Shown here one piece after another: positions 33,997 to 42,403 of a stretch of 64,000 nt of DNA. Below the pieces are notes generated by a model. That model was given only the letters and a program-made list of their open reading frames with translations. It made no database searches and had not been told where the DNA came from. A program made the translations under genes and the position numbers. Position 1 is the first letter of the stretch. Every line of letters begins with the position of its first letter. Source of the DNA: Phycisphaerae bacterium RAS2 (GTDB lineage: Bacteria > Planctomycetota > Phycisphaerae > UBA1845 > UTPLA1); the NCBI GenBank assembly GCA_007753915.1, contig CP036352.1, positions 1,364,001 to 1,428,000 on the forward strand, read 5' to 3'.

Positions 33997-35487
33997 ATGA
34001 CCGCCACCGCCGCCGCACCCATCAAGCCCGATGTCGAAATCAAGTATACCCAGTGCCTCATTGATGGCCAATGGGTCCCGGCCGCCAGCGGCAAGACCTT
34101 TGAGACGATCAACCCGGCCACTGGCGATGTGCTGGCACAGGTGGCCGAGGGCGACAAGGCCGACGTGGACAAGGCCGTGAAGGCAGCGCGGAAGGCATTC
34201 GAGGAAGGCCCGTGGCGGAAGATGTCGGCGTCGGAGCGTGGTCGGCTGATGTACAAGCTGGCCGACCTGATCGAGAAGAACAAGGAGACGCTGGCGAAGC
34301 TGGAGACGCTGGACAACGGCAAGCCGATCCGCGACTCGCTGAACGCCGACGTGCCGCTGACCGTCGCGTGCTACCGCTACTACGCGGGCTGGGCTGACAA
34401 GAACCACGGCAAGACGATCCCGATCAACAACGTCGGGCCGAACCAGTTTTTCTGCTACACGCGGCACGAGCCGGTCGGCGTCTGCGGGCAGATTATCCCG
34501 TGGAACTTTCCGATGCTGATGCAGGCGTGGAAGTGGGGTCCGGCGCTGGCGATGGGCAATACGGTGATTCTCAAGCCGGCCGAGCAGACGCCGTTGAGTG
34601 CCCTTTTTGTGGCACAACTGGCGCTGGAGGCAGGCTATCCGCCGGGCGTCATCAACGTCATCCCCGGCTTCGGACCGACGGCCGGCGGCGCGATCGCCTC
34701 GCACATGGATATCGACAAAGTGGCGTTCACCGGCTCGACCGAGGTGGGCAAAATTATCATGCAGGCCGCGGCGGGCAGCAACATCAAGCGCGTCTCGCTG
34801 GAACTAGGCGGCAAGAGTCCCAACGTAATCTTCGCCGACGCCGACGCCGATGCGGCCATTCAGGGCGCGTACTTCGCGCTGTTCTTCAACCAGGGGCAAT
34901 GCTGCTGCGCCGGGTCGCGCCTGTTTGTCGAGGAAAAGATTCACGCCCAGTTTGTCGAGAAGCTCGTCGGCATCGCCAAGAGCCGCCGCGTGGGCGATCC
35001 GTTCGACATGAAGACGCACCAGGGGCCGCAGGTCAGCCGTGAACAGTTTGACCGCGTGATGGGCTACATCGAGAAGGGCAACAAGGAAGGCGCGCAGCGC
35101 GTGGCTGGCGGCGCTCGCGTGGGCGATCGCGGTTTCTTCATCGAGCCAACGGTGTTCGACAACGTGCGCGACGACATGACGATCGCGCGGGAGGAAATCT
35201 TCGGCCCGGTGCTGTGCGTGATGCCGTTCAAGGATATCGACGAAGTGATTGCGCGGTCGAACAAGAGCGACTACGGTCTCGCCGCGGCGGTGTGGACGAA
35301 GGACATCGAGAAGGCGCTGCGTTATTCGAATAACGTGAAGGCCGGCACGGTGTGGGTGAACTGCTACGACGTGTTCGACGCCGGCGCGCCGTTCGGCGGG
35401 TACAAGCAGTCGGGCATCGGCCGCGAGCTGGGCGAGTACGCGCTGGAGCATTATACGGAAGTGAAGACGGTGACGGTGAAGGTGTAG
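33997..35487 (+). CDS. NAD(P)-dependent aldehyde dehydrogenase
   Basis: 496 residues from the ATG preceded by AGGAGG (33984-33989). Typical ALDH1/2-like enzyme: Ile-Ile-Pro-Trp-Asn-Phe-Pro, the cofactor region Phe-Thr-Gly-Ser-Thr-Glu-Val-Gly, general base Glu in Leu-Glu-Leu-Gly-Gly-Lys-Ser-Pro, and the catalytic Cys in Gly-Gln-Cys-Cys-Cys-Ala-Gly near residue 302. The C-terminal Pro-Phe-Gly-Gly-Tyr-Lys-Gln-Ser-Gly is present. It oxidises aldehydes to acids; the substrate is not evident. It is monocistronic. Confidence 0.92.
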   Translation: MTATAAAPIKPDVEIKYTQCLIDGQWVPAASGKTFETINPATGDVLAQVAEGDKADVDKAVKAARKAFEEGPWRKMSASERGRLMYKLADLIEKNKETLAKLETLDNGKPIRDSLNADVPLTVACYRYYAGWADKNHGKTIPINNVGPNQFFCYTRHEPVGVCGQIIPWNFPMLMQAWKWGPALAMGNTVILKPAEQTPLSALFVAQLALEAGYPPGVINVIPGFGPTAGGAIASHMDIDKVAFTGSTEVGKIIMQAAAGSNIKRVSLELGGKSPNVIFADADADAAIQGAYFALFFNQGQCCCAGSRLFVEEKIHAQFVEKLVGIAKSRRVGDPFDMKTHQGPQVSREQFDRVMGYIEKGNKEGAQRVAGGARVGDRGFFIEPTVFDNVRDDMTIAREEIFGPVLCVMPFKDIDEVIARSNKSDYGLAAAVWTKDIEKALRYSNNVKAGTVWVNCYDVFDAGAPFGGYKQSGIGRELGEYALEHYTEVKTVTVKV

Positions 35488-35518
35488 ATCGCAGCGTTGC
35501 CGGACCGACGTCGGGTTG

Positions 35519-35944
35519 CTACTTCCGATCCAAATGAAACCGGTGCAGCAGGCGGTGGACGACGGGGCCGAAGAGCACGGCTGCGACGGTCAGAAACACG
35601 ACGCCGGAGAAGAGCGCGTAGAGCGAGGCGAAGAGTTTTCCGCCCGTTGTTTTCACCTGATCGACCGGTCCCATGCCGCCGAGGATCATCGAGGCGTTGA
35701 GCAGCGAGTCGATCCACGGCAGGTCTTCGAAACAGTGGTATCCGACGACGCCGATTCCCAGTGATGCGAGCACGATTCCAACGGCCAGGGCGCCCGCGCG
35801 CAGCAGGCGAATCACGAATCGCGCAAACGGTACCAGAGGCTGCGACCGGTGCTCGAACTTCAGGAATCGCGGCCTTGCATCGTGGCCCGTCGAAGCGGAT
35901 CGGGTGGAATGGTCGTCGGCTGGTGATGGTGAGTGGCGGGGCAA
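35519..35944 (-). CDS. Two-helix membrane protein with ion-channel-like pore region
   Basis: 141 residues. After a polar N-terminus with several His/Arg, a first helix (~residues 50-70) and a last helix (~105-130) flank 'LNASMILGGMGPVD...TTGGKLFASLYALFSG'. The layout outer helix - pore turn - inner helix with 'GK.FA..YALFSG' resembles two-TM potassium channels, but the selectivity filter Thr-x-Gly-Tyr-Gly is absent. Ion conduction is therefore not assured. Confidence 0.6.
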   Translation of the reverse strand: MPRHSPSPADDHSTRSASTGHDARPRFLKFEHRSQPLVPFARFVIRLLRAGALAVGIVLASLGIGVVGYHCFEDLPWIDSLLNASMILGGMGPVDQVKTTGGKLFASLYALFSGVVFLTVAAVLFGPVVHRLLHRFHLDRK

Positions 35945-36098
35945 GGGCGGCTCACGGTAAGCGTGATCTTAATTTCGCAGCAGCAGAACAACCGGCGACG
36001 CCGGTAATGGGAGAACGGGTCGGATGCGATCCCTGCGTTCTGCTCGATGCTTGTACCTTGCGCGCGATGCCAACCGCGCGAAGGCAACAACATGGAAT

Positions 36099-36448
36099 TG
36101 GAGGCGGTGGGAATCGAACCCACGTCCCGAAGCACTTCAGGATAGGCCTCTACGTGCATAGTCGGTCGTTTGTTGTCGAATCGCGCGGCGCCGGCCGACA
36201 GGCTCCACGCGAATCCAGCCCCGCGGTGTCTCGTCGATGTGCGGCCGGGCGGCACACGTTCGACCAGCCTGCTAAGTGACGTCTCCCCGCCCAGCAGGCG
36301 TCAGCGGTTCGACGGGCAGCCTGTTTAGGCAGCCATGCTCAACTGTGAGTTGGCATATAAAAGTGTGCCAGGTGTTTAACGAGGCCTCCTAGCAACCTCG
36401 GCACGCCACCTATCCGTCAACTTGCCCGGTCGAAGCCAATTCGCCCCC
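36099..36448 (-). ncRNA. ssrA: Transfer-messenger RNA (tmRNA)
   Basis: The 5' end GGGGGCG (36448-36442) pairs with the 3' end CGCCUCC (followed by A at 36099) to form a 7-bp acceptor stem. The T-arm sequence GGTTCGATTCCCACC directly precedes the 3' end, and the 5' part contains the family phrase GGCTTCGACCGGGCAAG. CCA is not encoded. The tag reading frame on the minus strand starts at GCC (36354-36352) and reads Ala-Asn-Ser-Gln-Leu-Ser-Met-Ala-Ala, then TAA (36327-36325). The ~350-nt length is normal. It rescues stalled ribosomes with SmpB, which is not in the window. Confidence 0.93.
36325..36354 (-). other. ssrA: tmRNA proteolysis-tag reading frame (ANSQLSMAA)
   Basis: Resume codon GCC, nine sense codons and a TAA stop. 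The tag Ala-Asn-Ser-Gln-Leu-Ser-Met-Ala-Ala keeps the hydrophobic-Ala-Ala end recognised by ClpXP-type proteases. The resume codon was placed by the Ala-Asn start common to many tags and by the Ala-Ala end directly before a stop. Confidence 0.8.
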
Positions 36449-36478
36449 GGGCCGCGCGATCGCTCGCGCGACGGCCGG

Positions 36479-36506
36479 ATTATAGTCACGTCTTTGAAAA
36501 TCGCAA
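36479..36506 (-). promoter_or_regulatory. Sigma70 promoter of ssrA
   Basis: On the minus strand TTGCGA (36506-36501) and a perfect TATAAT (36484-36479) are spaced 16 bp. The -10 box ends about 30 bp before the mature tmRNA 5' end, which leaves room for a short 5' leader removed by RNase P. Confidence 0.6.
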
Positions 36507-36646
36507 TTCGGGCCCGGAGCCGGCCAGCGCGATTCATGAATGAGTGCAGCGGGACATCGACCGCCGCACCTGCCCAATTGACATGGCCGCCAGAAGCCGC
36601 GGCCATGCCACGCCATTCATCGCTGCAATGCTCTAACTCAAACTGC

Positions 36647-37132
36647 TTAGCGTCTCTTCAGATCGAACTTGTCCACCTTGTCCGAATCGTGGTGCGGATC
36701 GCTCAACGTGATGACCAGCCGATCGTCCGCGACGCGGTGATACTCGATTCGCGTGGGGAAGTCCTTTTCCGGATTCTCAAACACCACCTTGCGCGCCTTC
36801 GCATCGCACTCGGTCAAGGTGAGCGAGGTCGCCTGCTTGCCGCCGGGGAACGGCCGGAAGACCACGTTGTCTCCATCCTGTTCGAAGACTTCGAACTCGA
36901 AATAGACCTTCTTTTCTTTCTTGATGAGATAGTTGTAGCTCATGACGCGGCCGCCCTCGGGGGTGCAGTAGTAGGCGTGAAAAGTGCCGCCCCAGTTGGG
37001 GCCTTCCCAGTCGCCGGCCAGCCAGCCCATCGCGGCGATCGCGTCCGCGGGTTTGGACTTGCTGGACGGTCCGGCAATCGCGACAACCGTCGATACTAAC
37101 AGGATCAGACCAATCGCAACAGTTCGCTTCAT
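36647..37132 (-). CDS. Secreted DUF6265-like protein
   Basis: 161 residues with a signal peptide (about 1-20). The mature part follows the DUF6265 pattern: 'MGWLAGDWEGP.WGG.FHAYY..PEGG.VMSYN', repeated beta strands (Val-Tyr-Phe-Glu-Phe-Glu-Val-Phe), 'NPEKDFPTRIEYHRVADDRLVIT'. This is a lipocalin-like beta barrel with no known enzyme activity. It lies about 80 bp downstream of an AraC-type regulator on the same strand, which may control it. Confidence 0.72.
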   Translation of the reverse strand: MKRTVAIGLILLVSTVVAIAGPSSKSKPADAIAAMGWLAGDWEGPNWGGTFHAYYCTPEGGRVMSYNYLIKKEKKVYFEFEVFEQDGDNVVFRPFPGGKQATSLTLTECDAKARKVVFENPEKDFPTRIEYHRVADDRLVITLSDPHHDSDKVDKFDLKRR

Positions 37133-37211
37133 GTTTGCTCTCCCAAGATGTCACGGTCCGCAGCGCGACCGGGGCGCTGACCAGGAAACCATCGTAGAGA
37201 TTGCGGGGAGG

Positions 37212-38042
37212 TCAGTCTTGAATAAAAGCGACATCCCTGCCCGTGCTGAAGACCGCGGCCAGGCCGGGATCCGCTTTGAAATGCTCCGAAGGGCAGATTC
37301 CCGCGAAATGGCGGAATTCACGGATGAGGTGGGCCTGGTCGGCGAATCCAAACGCGTGGGCGAGCCTGGCGCCGGATGTCGCGCCGGCCAGGTGGGCGTG
37401 GCGCGCGACCGATGAGAAGCGGATGACCCGTGCAAACTGTTTCGGCCGCAGCCCCACTTCGCGATCAAACCGTCGTTCCAGTTGGCGACCGCTGATGGCC
37501 AGCTCACGACACAGGTCCCCAATCGGCAGTGCGCCGTTCGATTTCAGGATCCTGTCAATGGCGGCGAAGACAAAATCCCTCGATTCACCTTTGCGCGGCA
37601 GCCTGTTCAGCAAGACGTGCTGCAGGCGCTGGATGCAGTCGCCCGGCGCGTGAGCCGCGGCGATCAGATCCCGCGCGAGCGCCGCCCGAAACTGCGTAAC
37701 CTCGATGGAGCGGTCGGTCAGTTCCGAGGCGGGAATGCCCAGAAGTTTGTACAGGCCGTTGGGTGTGAATCGAACGCCGACGATGTCCACGTCGCCCGTG
37801 GGTTGAAGGAGGATATGCCTCGAAAGCTGGCCGACGATCATCACCGTCGATTGAGTACGCGGCTCAACGTTCAGGCCATGGGCGATCATCGGCGCGGCCC
37901 GATGAATCACGATTTCGGCGCTGCCGTCCGGCAGGATGCGATCCGGTGAGGCGTCAAGTGAAACGAATTCGCCCTGGAGTAGCCAGAGACATTTGACGTA
38001 GGGACGAAGCGCATCGACCGGCAAGACTTCTCGATATCGCAT
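37212..38042 (-). CDS. AraC-family transcriptional regulator
   Basis: 276 residues. The N-terminal ~150 residues match the DUF6597 sensor domain (Leu-Arg-Pro-Tyr-Val-Lys-Cys-Leu-Trp, 'ILPDGSAEIVIH', 'VGVRFTPNG'). The C-terminal ~100 residues are an HTH_18 AraC DNA-binding domain with Ile-Gly-Asp-Leu-Cys-Arg-Glu-Leu-Ala-Ile-Ser-Gly-Arg-Gln-Leu-Glu-Arg and a second helix-turn-helix around 'GFADQAHLIREFRHFAGICPSE'. Effector unknown. It is transcribed towards the DUF6265 gene. Confidence 0.88.
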   Translation of the reverse strand: MRYREVLPVDALRPYVKCLWLLQGEFVSLDASPDRILPDGSAEIVIHRAAPMIAHGLNVEPRTQSTVMIVGQLSRHILLQPTGDVDIVGVRFTPNGLYKLLGIPASELTDRSIEVTQFRAALARDLIAAAHAPGDCIQRLQHVLLNRLPRKGESRDFVFAAIDRILKSNGALPIGDLCRELAISGRQLERRFDREVGLRPKQFARVIRFSSVARHAHLAGATSGARLAHAFGFADQAHLIREFRHFAGICPSEHFKADPGLAAVFSTGRDVAFIQD

Positions 38043-38107
38043 ATTGAATCACCCTGTACACTCTTATTGTATCAAATTGGAGCGGAGATAAGTACCGGCG
38101 AAATGGA

Positions 38108-39760
38108 TTAACGCTCGCATCCGGTCGCACGCTCACCGAGCAGGGGGGACAATTCGGCGATGCGTTGGTCGACGAGCTTGCGGTTGCGTGCTTCCAGTGT
38201 CAGGCGAAGCGTGGGCGGCGAGCCGGCGCTGCGGAGATTGAAACGCCAGTCGGGATACTTCACCGTCAGCCCGTCGATGCGCTCCAGTTCGGCGTCCGGA
38301 TGGGCGGTGGTGACGGCCTGAATGACCTGGCCGGGATCGCTGCAGTGGAAGCGGATTTCACCGGAGGATCGGCTTCGCAGGAGCGGCCGTGCGAGGGAGG
38401 CGAGGCTGCGTTCACCGGAAGAAAGCAGATTGATCAACTCGATGATCGCGAAGAGAGGCGACTCGGCGCAGGCGGCATCGCGGAAGTAGAACCGCCCGTC
38501 GAGGTCCGCGCCGAAAACGGCGCCAACTTCCGCCATGCGCTTGCGGATATACGACGGGCCGACGCGTTCGCGGAGGACCGCGCCGCCGGCCTGCGTAATC
38601 TCCTCGATCGCGGCTGAATTGAACCGATGGTCAAACACGAAAACATCGCCGGCTCGGCGCTGAAGCATGTCGCGCGCGATCAGGGCGGCGGCGACATCGC
38701 AACCGATCGGCGCGGCCTTGTCGTCAACGAAGGCGCATTGCGACCCATCGGGGCTGAAGGCGACGGCGAAGTCGGCGGCCTCGGCCTTCGCGCGTTTGCG
38801 CAGCGCGCCGAGGGCATCGGCATGCGTCGGGTCTGGCGGACGTGTGAATGAATCGGCGGGCGTGTCGTTCAAGGCGAGGAGCCGCAGGTTGCGCACGCCG
38901 GTCAGCGCGTCAACCAATCGCCGGCCCATCACGCCGTTGCCCGCATCGAAAGCGATGGTGGTTTTTTTCGCCAGCGCCGCGCCGCCGCGAAACCGTGCCC
39001 GGATCGCCGCGTGGTAGGCGTCGGAAAGATCGCGCGCTTCACGGCGCGCCGACGCGCCGGTGATGTGACGCGGGACGCGCGAGGCGATGTCGCGAATGCC
39101 GGTCAGGCCGGTGTCGACGCTGATGGGCATGGCCCGCGCGCCGCAGATGACGAATCCGTGCCGGTCGGCCGGCTCGCAGCCGCCGGTGGCGTATACGCCG
39201 CCGCCCGCGCCGAGGTGCTGTACGGCGAAGGTGAGCATGGGGGCGTCAACGCATCCGAGATGAATCACGTCCATCGCGGTGCTGTGAACGCCTTCGATGA
39301 AGGCATCGAGCAGGGCCGCGCTGTGCGGGCGGGCGTCGTGGGCGACGACAAGGGCGCGGGCGTTGGGGTCGGAGCGGTCCATCGCGCGGAGGCGGCTTTG
39401 CAGGTACTGCGCGGTGGCGTGACCGATGCGCCAGGCGAAGTCGGCGGTAAGCGGCTGCGGGGCGGAGCCGATTATGTCATGCGTGCGAAAGAGGTCTTCA
39501 ACACGGACCTGCGGCGAAGTCGGCATGCTGACGGAAACCGCCCTGGGGGTCGCCGTTGTCGGCGTGGTCGTCGCTCCGGTAGCGGTCAAAGACGCGGGCG
39601 CGGCGGCCTCGTCGTCATTAAATTGACATCCGTGGCATTTTGGGTAGTTGGTCCGGCGGCGGCCGCGACAGATCGCGTTGGAGAGCTTGAATGGCTCCTC
39701 TCCGGGGCAATAGCGGTAGTAGTCGGAGGTGGGTTGAGCGCCGGCCATGACGCCGGGCAT
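38108..39760 (-). CDS. Phosphohexomutase-family protein lacking active-site motifs (probable pseudoenzyme)
   Basis: About 550 residues from an ATG 1 bp after the upstream phosphatase stop. An N-terminal Cys set (Cys18, Cys31, Cys42, Cys45) may bind zinc. Residues ~90-545 follow alpha-D-phosphohexomutases (Leu-Phe-Arg-Thr-His-Asp-Ile-Ile-Gly start; 'FDAGNGVMG'; Phe-Tyr-Phe-Arg-Asp). The diagnostic sites are altered: the phosphoserine loop reads Ala-Thr-Gly-Gly-Cys-Glu-Pro instead of T-A-S-H-N-P, the metal loop reads Ser-Pro-Asp-Gly-Ser-Gln instead of D-G-D-x-D-R, and the sugar loop reads Ala-Asp-Leu-Asp-Gly-Arg instead of G-E-x-S-G-H. A regulatory or binding role is inferred. Confidence 0.75.
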   Translation of the reverse strand: MPGVMAGAQPTSDYYRYCPGEEPFKLSNAICRGRRRTNYPKCHGCQFNDDEAAAPASLTATGATTTPTTATPRAVSVSMPTSPQVRVEDLFRTHDIIGSAPQPLTADFAWRIGHATAQYLQSRLRAMDRSDPNARALVVAHDARPHSAALLDAFIEGVHSTAMDVIHLGCVDAPMLTFAVQHLGAGGGVYATGGCEPADRHGFVICGARAMPISVDTGLTGIRDIASRVPRHITGASARREARDLSDAYHAAIRARFRGGAALAKKTTIAFDAGNGVMGRRLVDALTGVRNLRLLALNDTPADSFTRPPDPTHADALGALRKRAKAEAADFAVAFSPDGSQCAFVDDKAAPIGCDVAAALIARDMLQRRAGDVFVFDHRFNSAAIEEITQAGGAVLRERVGPSYIRKRMAEVGAVFGADLDGRFYFRDAACAESPLFAIIELINLLSSGERSLASLARPLLRSRSSGEIRFHCSDPGQVIQAVTTAHPDAELERIDGLTVKYPDWRFNLRSAGSPPTLRLTLEARNRKLVDQRIAELSPLLGERATGCER

Positions 39761-39761
39761 T

Positions 39762-40340
39762 CTAATGACCGGGCGAGGGCGCGGCCACCCGGCGCGCCGC
39801 GGCGTCCTGGAGATAATTGCGGACATCCGAGCCGAGTTGTTCGTTCTTGAGGCCGGCCTCCCGCGCGCGGCGGACGGCTTCCTCCGCGGAGCAGGCGCCG
39901 CGCGCCCCAAGATAAAGCCCGAACATGGCTCCGGCCCGGCTCCCGCCGGCGCAATGGATCATGACCGGCTCGTTGCCAGCCAGCTCCATCGCTTCGAGAA
40001 AGGCATTGGCCTGATCGGGGGTCATGCGGTCGGACTGCATCGGGACACGGAAGTATTTCATGCCCAGCGATTCGGCCAGCTTGTTCTCGTCGGCCAGCGG
40101 CTCGTCATCACGGCGCAGGTCGATCACGGTCTTTACACCTTCGCGCGCCATGCGGCGCAGGCCGGCTTCGGTCGGCGTCCCGGCGATGTAGTAGCGGTCC
40201 TGATGGACGAGGTTCTTCACGTCAGCCGCGGGTTCCTGCGGCTTGGGCTGTGCGCAGCCGGTGGAGAGAGGAAGCCCAAAGGCGGCCGCGATCATGAGGG
40301 TCGAAATGACGCGGGTTCGAGCGGTGTTTCGGTTGCTCAT
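39762..40340 (-). CDS. Lipoprotein DSP/BLH-type phosphatase
   Basis: 192 residues from the ATG at 40340 (AAGGA 8 nt upstream). Signal peptide with lipobox Leu-Ser-Thr-Gly-Cys (about residues 25-29). The catalytic loop His-Cys-Ala-Gly-Gly-Ser-Arg-Ala-Gly has the C-x4-R spacing of the DUF442/BLH phosphatase group, and 'Gly-Val-Lys-Thr-Val-Ile-Asp-Leu-Arg' supplies the general-acid region. It would hydrolyse phosphate esters outside the cytoplasm. Its stop is 1 bp before the next start, so it is coupled to the mutase-like gene. Confidence 0.82.
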   Translation of the reverse strand: MSNRNTARTRVISTLMIAAAFGLPLSTGCAQPKPQEPAADVKNLVHQDRYYIAGTPTEAGLRRMAREGVKTVIDLRRDDEPLADENKLAESLGMKYFRVPMQSDRMTPDQANAFLEAMELAGNEPVMIHCAGGSRAGAMFGLYLGARGACSAEEAVRRAREAGLKNEQLGSDVRNYLQDAAARRVAAPSPGH

Positions 40341-40495
40341 GGCGAGGTTCCTTTCTGCATCGTGCGGCGCCTGGCCCGGCGCGACAACGCTCATTGTAGC
40401 GCCGGCAGAATTCGGCACAACCTTTTGGACGGGACCGGTGCGATGGATTGGGCACCGGCTGCTTCCTGACTTGCGCGGCTTGGATCAAGCGAATG

Positions 40496-42151
40496 CTAGC
40501 CGAATCGCGCGGCGATCGGCATGCGCCGGCCGACGCCGAAGGCGCGCGAGGTGACCTTTAGTCCTGTCGCTGCCTGCTTGCGCTTGTATTCGTTCACGTC
40601 GACCTTTCGGATGACGTCGCGCACGACCGCGGCATCGAACCCGCGCGCGATGATCTGGTCGGCCGATTCTTCCTGTTCGACGTAGTGATGAAGTATGGCG
40701 TCGAGGTCTTCGTAGGGGGGCAGCGATTGCTGATCGTGCTGATCGGGGCGCAGCTCGGCCGACGGCGGCTTGGTGATGGAGCCCTCGGGGATCCACTCGC
40801 GTCCGGCGCGGGCGTTGATGGCGCGCGCCAATTTATAGACGACGGTCTTCGGAACATCGCTGATGACCGCCAGCCCGCCGCACATGTCGCCGTACAGCGT
40901 GCAATAGCCGACCGCCAGCTCGCTCTTGTTGCCGGTGGTGAGCAAGAGCCAGCCGAATTTGTTTGAGAGTGACATCAGGATGTTGCCGCGCAGCCGCGCC
41001 TGCATGTTTTCCTCGGTGGTGTCGGGCGGGCGTCCGTCGAAATGCGGCGCGAGGTGCATCTCGATGGCCGCGTGCATCGGTTCGATGGGAATGACGCGAT
41101 AGTCGATGCCGAGGTTGGCGGCGAGGGCCCGGGCATCGGCAAGGCTGTGATCGCTGCTGTACCGCGAGGGCATGGCGACGCCGTGCACGCGCGCGGGCGA
41201 CAGCGCCTCCACGGCGATGGCCGCGGTGAGCGCCGAGTCGATGCCGCCCGACAGGCCAAGCACCACGTCCGTGAAGCCGCACTTGCGAACGTAGTCGCGC
41301 GTGCCGAGCACCAGCGCCTGCCGGATCGAGTCGACGTCGTCAGGGTAAGGCTCTGTGCGCGCCGTGGCCGGTTGCTTGATGTCGACGATCAACAGGTCCT
41401 CTTCGAATGCCTTGGCGCGCGCGATGAGGCGGCCCGTCGCGTCGAAATACGCGCTCGCGCCGTCGAAAACCAATTCATCGTTTCCGCCGACCTGATTGAC
41501 GATGGCAATGGGGCGACCGATGGCAGCGGCCTGACTGCCGAGCAGCTTCTCACGGAAGGCCTGCTTGCCCGCGACAAAGGGTGATGCGGAACTGTTGACA
41601 ATGAGCGCCGCGCCGGCGGCGGCGAGGTCGTCCAGCGGATTGCGTTCGTAAAGCGGACGATCAAAGAATCGCTTGTCATTCCACAAGTCCTCGCAGATCG
41701 TCACGCCGATTCGAAGGTCGCGGCCAGACACGGCGAGATTGCAGATTCCGGGCTGTTGTGCCGGTTCGAAGTACCGATGCTCGTCGAACACGTCGTAGGT
41801 GGGCAGCAATGACTTGTGAAACGTCGCAGCAACCTTTCCGCCCTGGAGCAAGGCAAGCGCGTTGTGCAACCGGCGACCGACCGGCTTCTCACTAGGCTGA
41901 AGGGACCCAACCAAGACTGCCGGTCCGCCGGCCAGACGCTCGGCCAGCGCGGAGGTCGCCCGAACGACGCTCTCGACGAACCGGGGCTTGAGAAGCAGGT
42001 CGCGCGGGGGATAGCCGCAGAGCGTCAATTCGGGAAATACGACGAGGTCGGCGCCGGCCTCGGCGGCCTGCCGTGCGAATTGTTCGATCTTTGTCGCGTT
42101 ACCGGTGACATCCCCGACGAGGGGGTTAATCTGGGCGAGCGCCAAATGCAT
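40496..42151 (-). CDS. nadE: Glutamine-dependent NAD+ synthetase
   Basis: 551 residues. The N-terminal nitrilase-type glutaminase has its triad: Glu in Phe-Pro-Glu-Leu-Thr-Leu-Cys-Gly-Tyr-Pro, Lys in Phe-His-Lys-Ser-Leu-Leu-Pro, and Cys in Ile-Cys-Glu-Asp-Leu-Trp. The C-terminal synthetase has the PP-loop Leu-Ser-Gly-Gly-Ile-Asp-Ser. It converts deamido-NAD to NAD using glutamine and ATP. No Shine-Dalgarno precedes the ATG, and a TATAAT lies only 11-16 bp before it, so the mRNA may be almost leaderless. Confidence 0.94.
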   Translation of the reverse strand: MHLALAQINPLVGDVTGNATKIEQFARQAAEAGADLVVFPELTLCGYPPRDLLLKPRFVESVVRATSALAERLAGGPAVLVGSLQPSEKPVGRRLHNALALLQGGKVAATFHKSLLPTYDVFDEHRYFEPAQQPGICNLAVSGRDLRIGVTICEDLWNDKRFFDRPLYERNPLDDLAAAGAALIVNSSASPFVAGKQAFREKLLGSQAAAIGRPIAIVNQVGGNDELVFDGASAYFDATGRLIARAKAFEEDLLIVDIKQPATARTEPYPDDVDSIRQALVLGTRDYVRKCGFTDVVLGLSGGIDSALTAAIAVEALSPARVHGVAMPSRYSSDHSLADARALAANLGIDYRVIPIEPMHAAIEMHLAPHFDGRPPDTTEENMQARLRGNILMSLSNKFGWLLLTTGNKSELAVGYCTLYGDMCGGLAVISDVPKTVVYKLARAINARAGREWIPEGSITKPPSAELRPDQHDQQSLPPYEDLDAILHHYVEQEESADQIIARGFDAAVVRDVIRKVDVNEYKRKQAATGLKVTSRAFGVGRRMPIAARFG

Positions 42152-42161
42152 AAGTAGGCGG

Positions 42162-42167
42162 ATTATA
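42162..42167 (-). promoter_or_regulatory. -10 element close to the nadE start
   Basis: A perfect TATAAT on the minus strand (42167-42162) would place the transcript start only a few nucleotides before the nadE ATG (42151), consistent with the absence of a ribosome-binding site. No good -35 box is visible. Confidence 0.4.
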
Positions 42168-42403
42168 GAGCGGACCGCCGCATTCTGCGCCGGACGGCTT
42201 GGTGGCAACGGACAAGCGGGGCCTCAGGTCAGGTATGCCCCGGATGCCTGAACGGTGACCGGCGACGGCCGGGAACGGGTGAATTCTGTTGGAATTTGAG
42301 GACCGGCCGGTTAGGATGGATGCCATCAGCATGCCGTGGGTGGGCCAATCGACTTTCGCAATCGACGGACTGGCAGAAACTTTGGGGGAGGCGGAGTCAA
42401 TCA

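Noticed and set aside
36061-36080. GC palindrome downstream of tmRNA as its terminator
   Set aside because: CGCGCG arms can pair, but there is no U-run after the stem in the direction of ssrA transcription, so it is not listed as a terminator.
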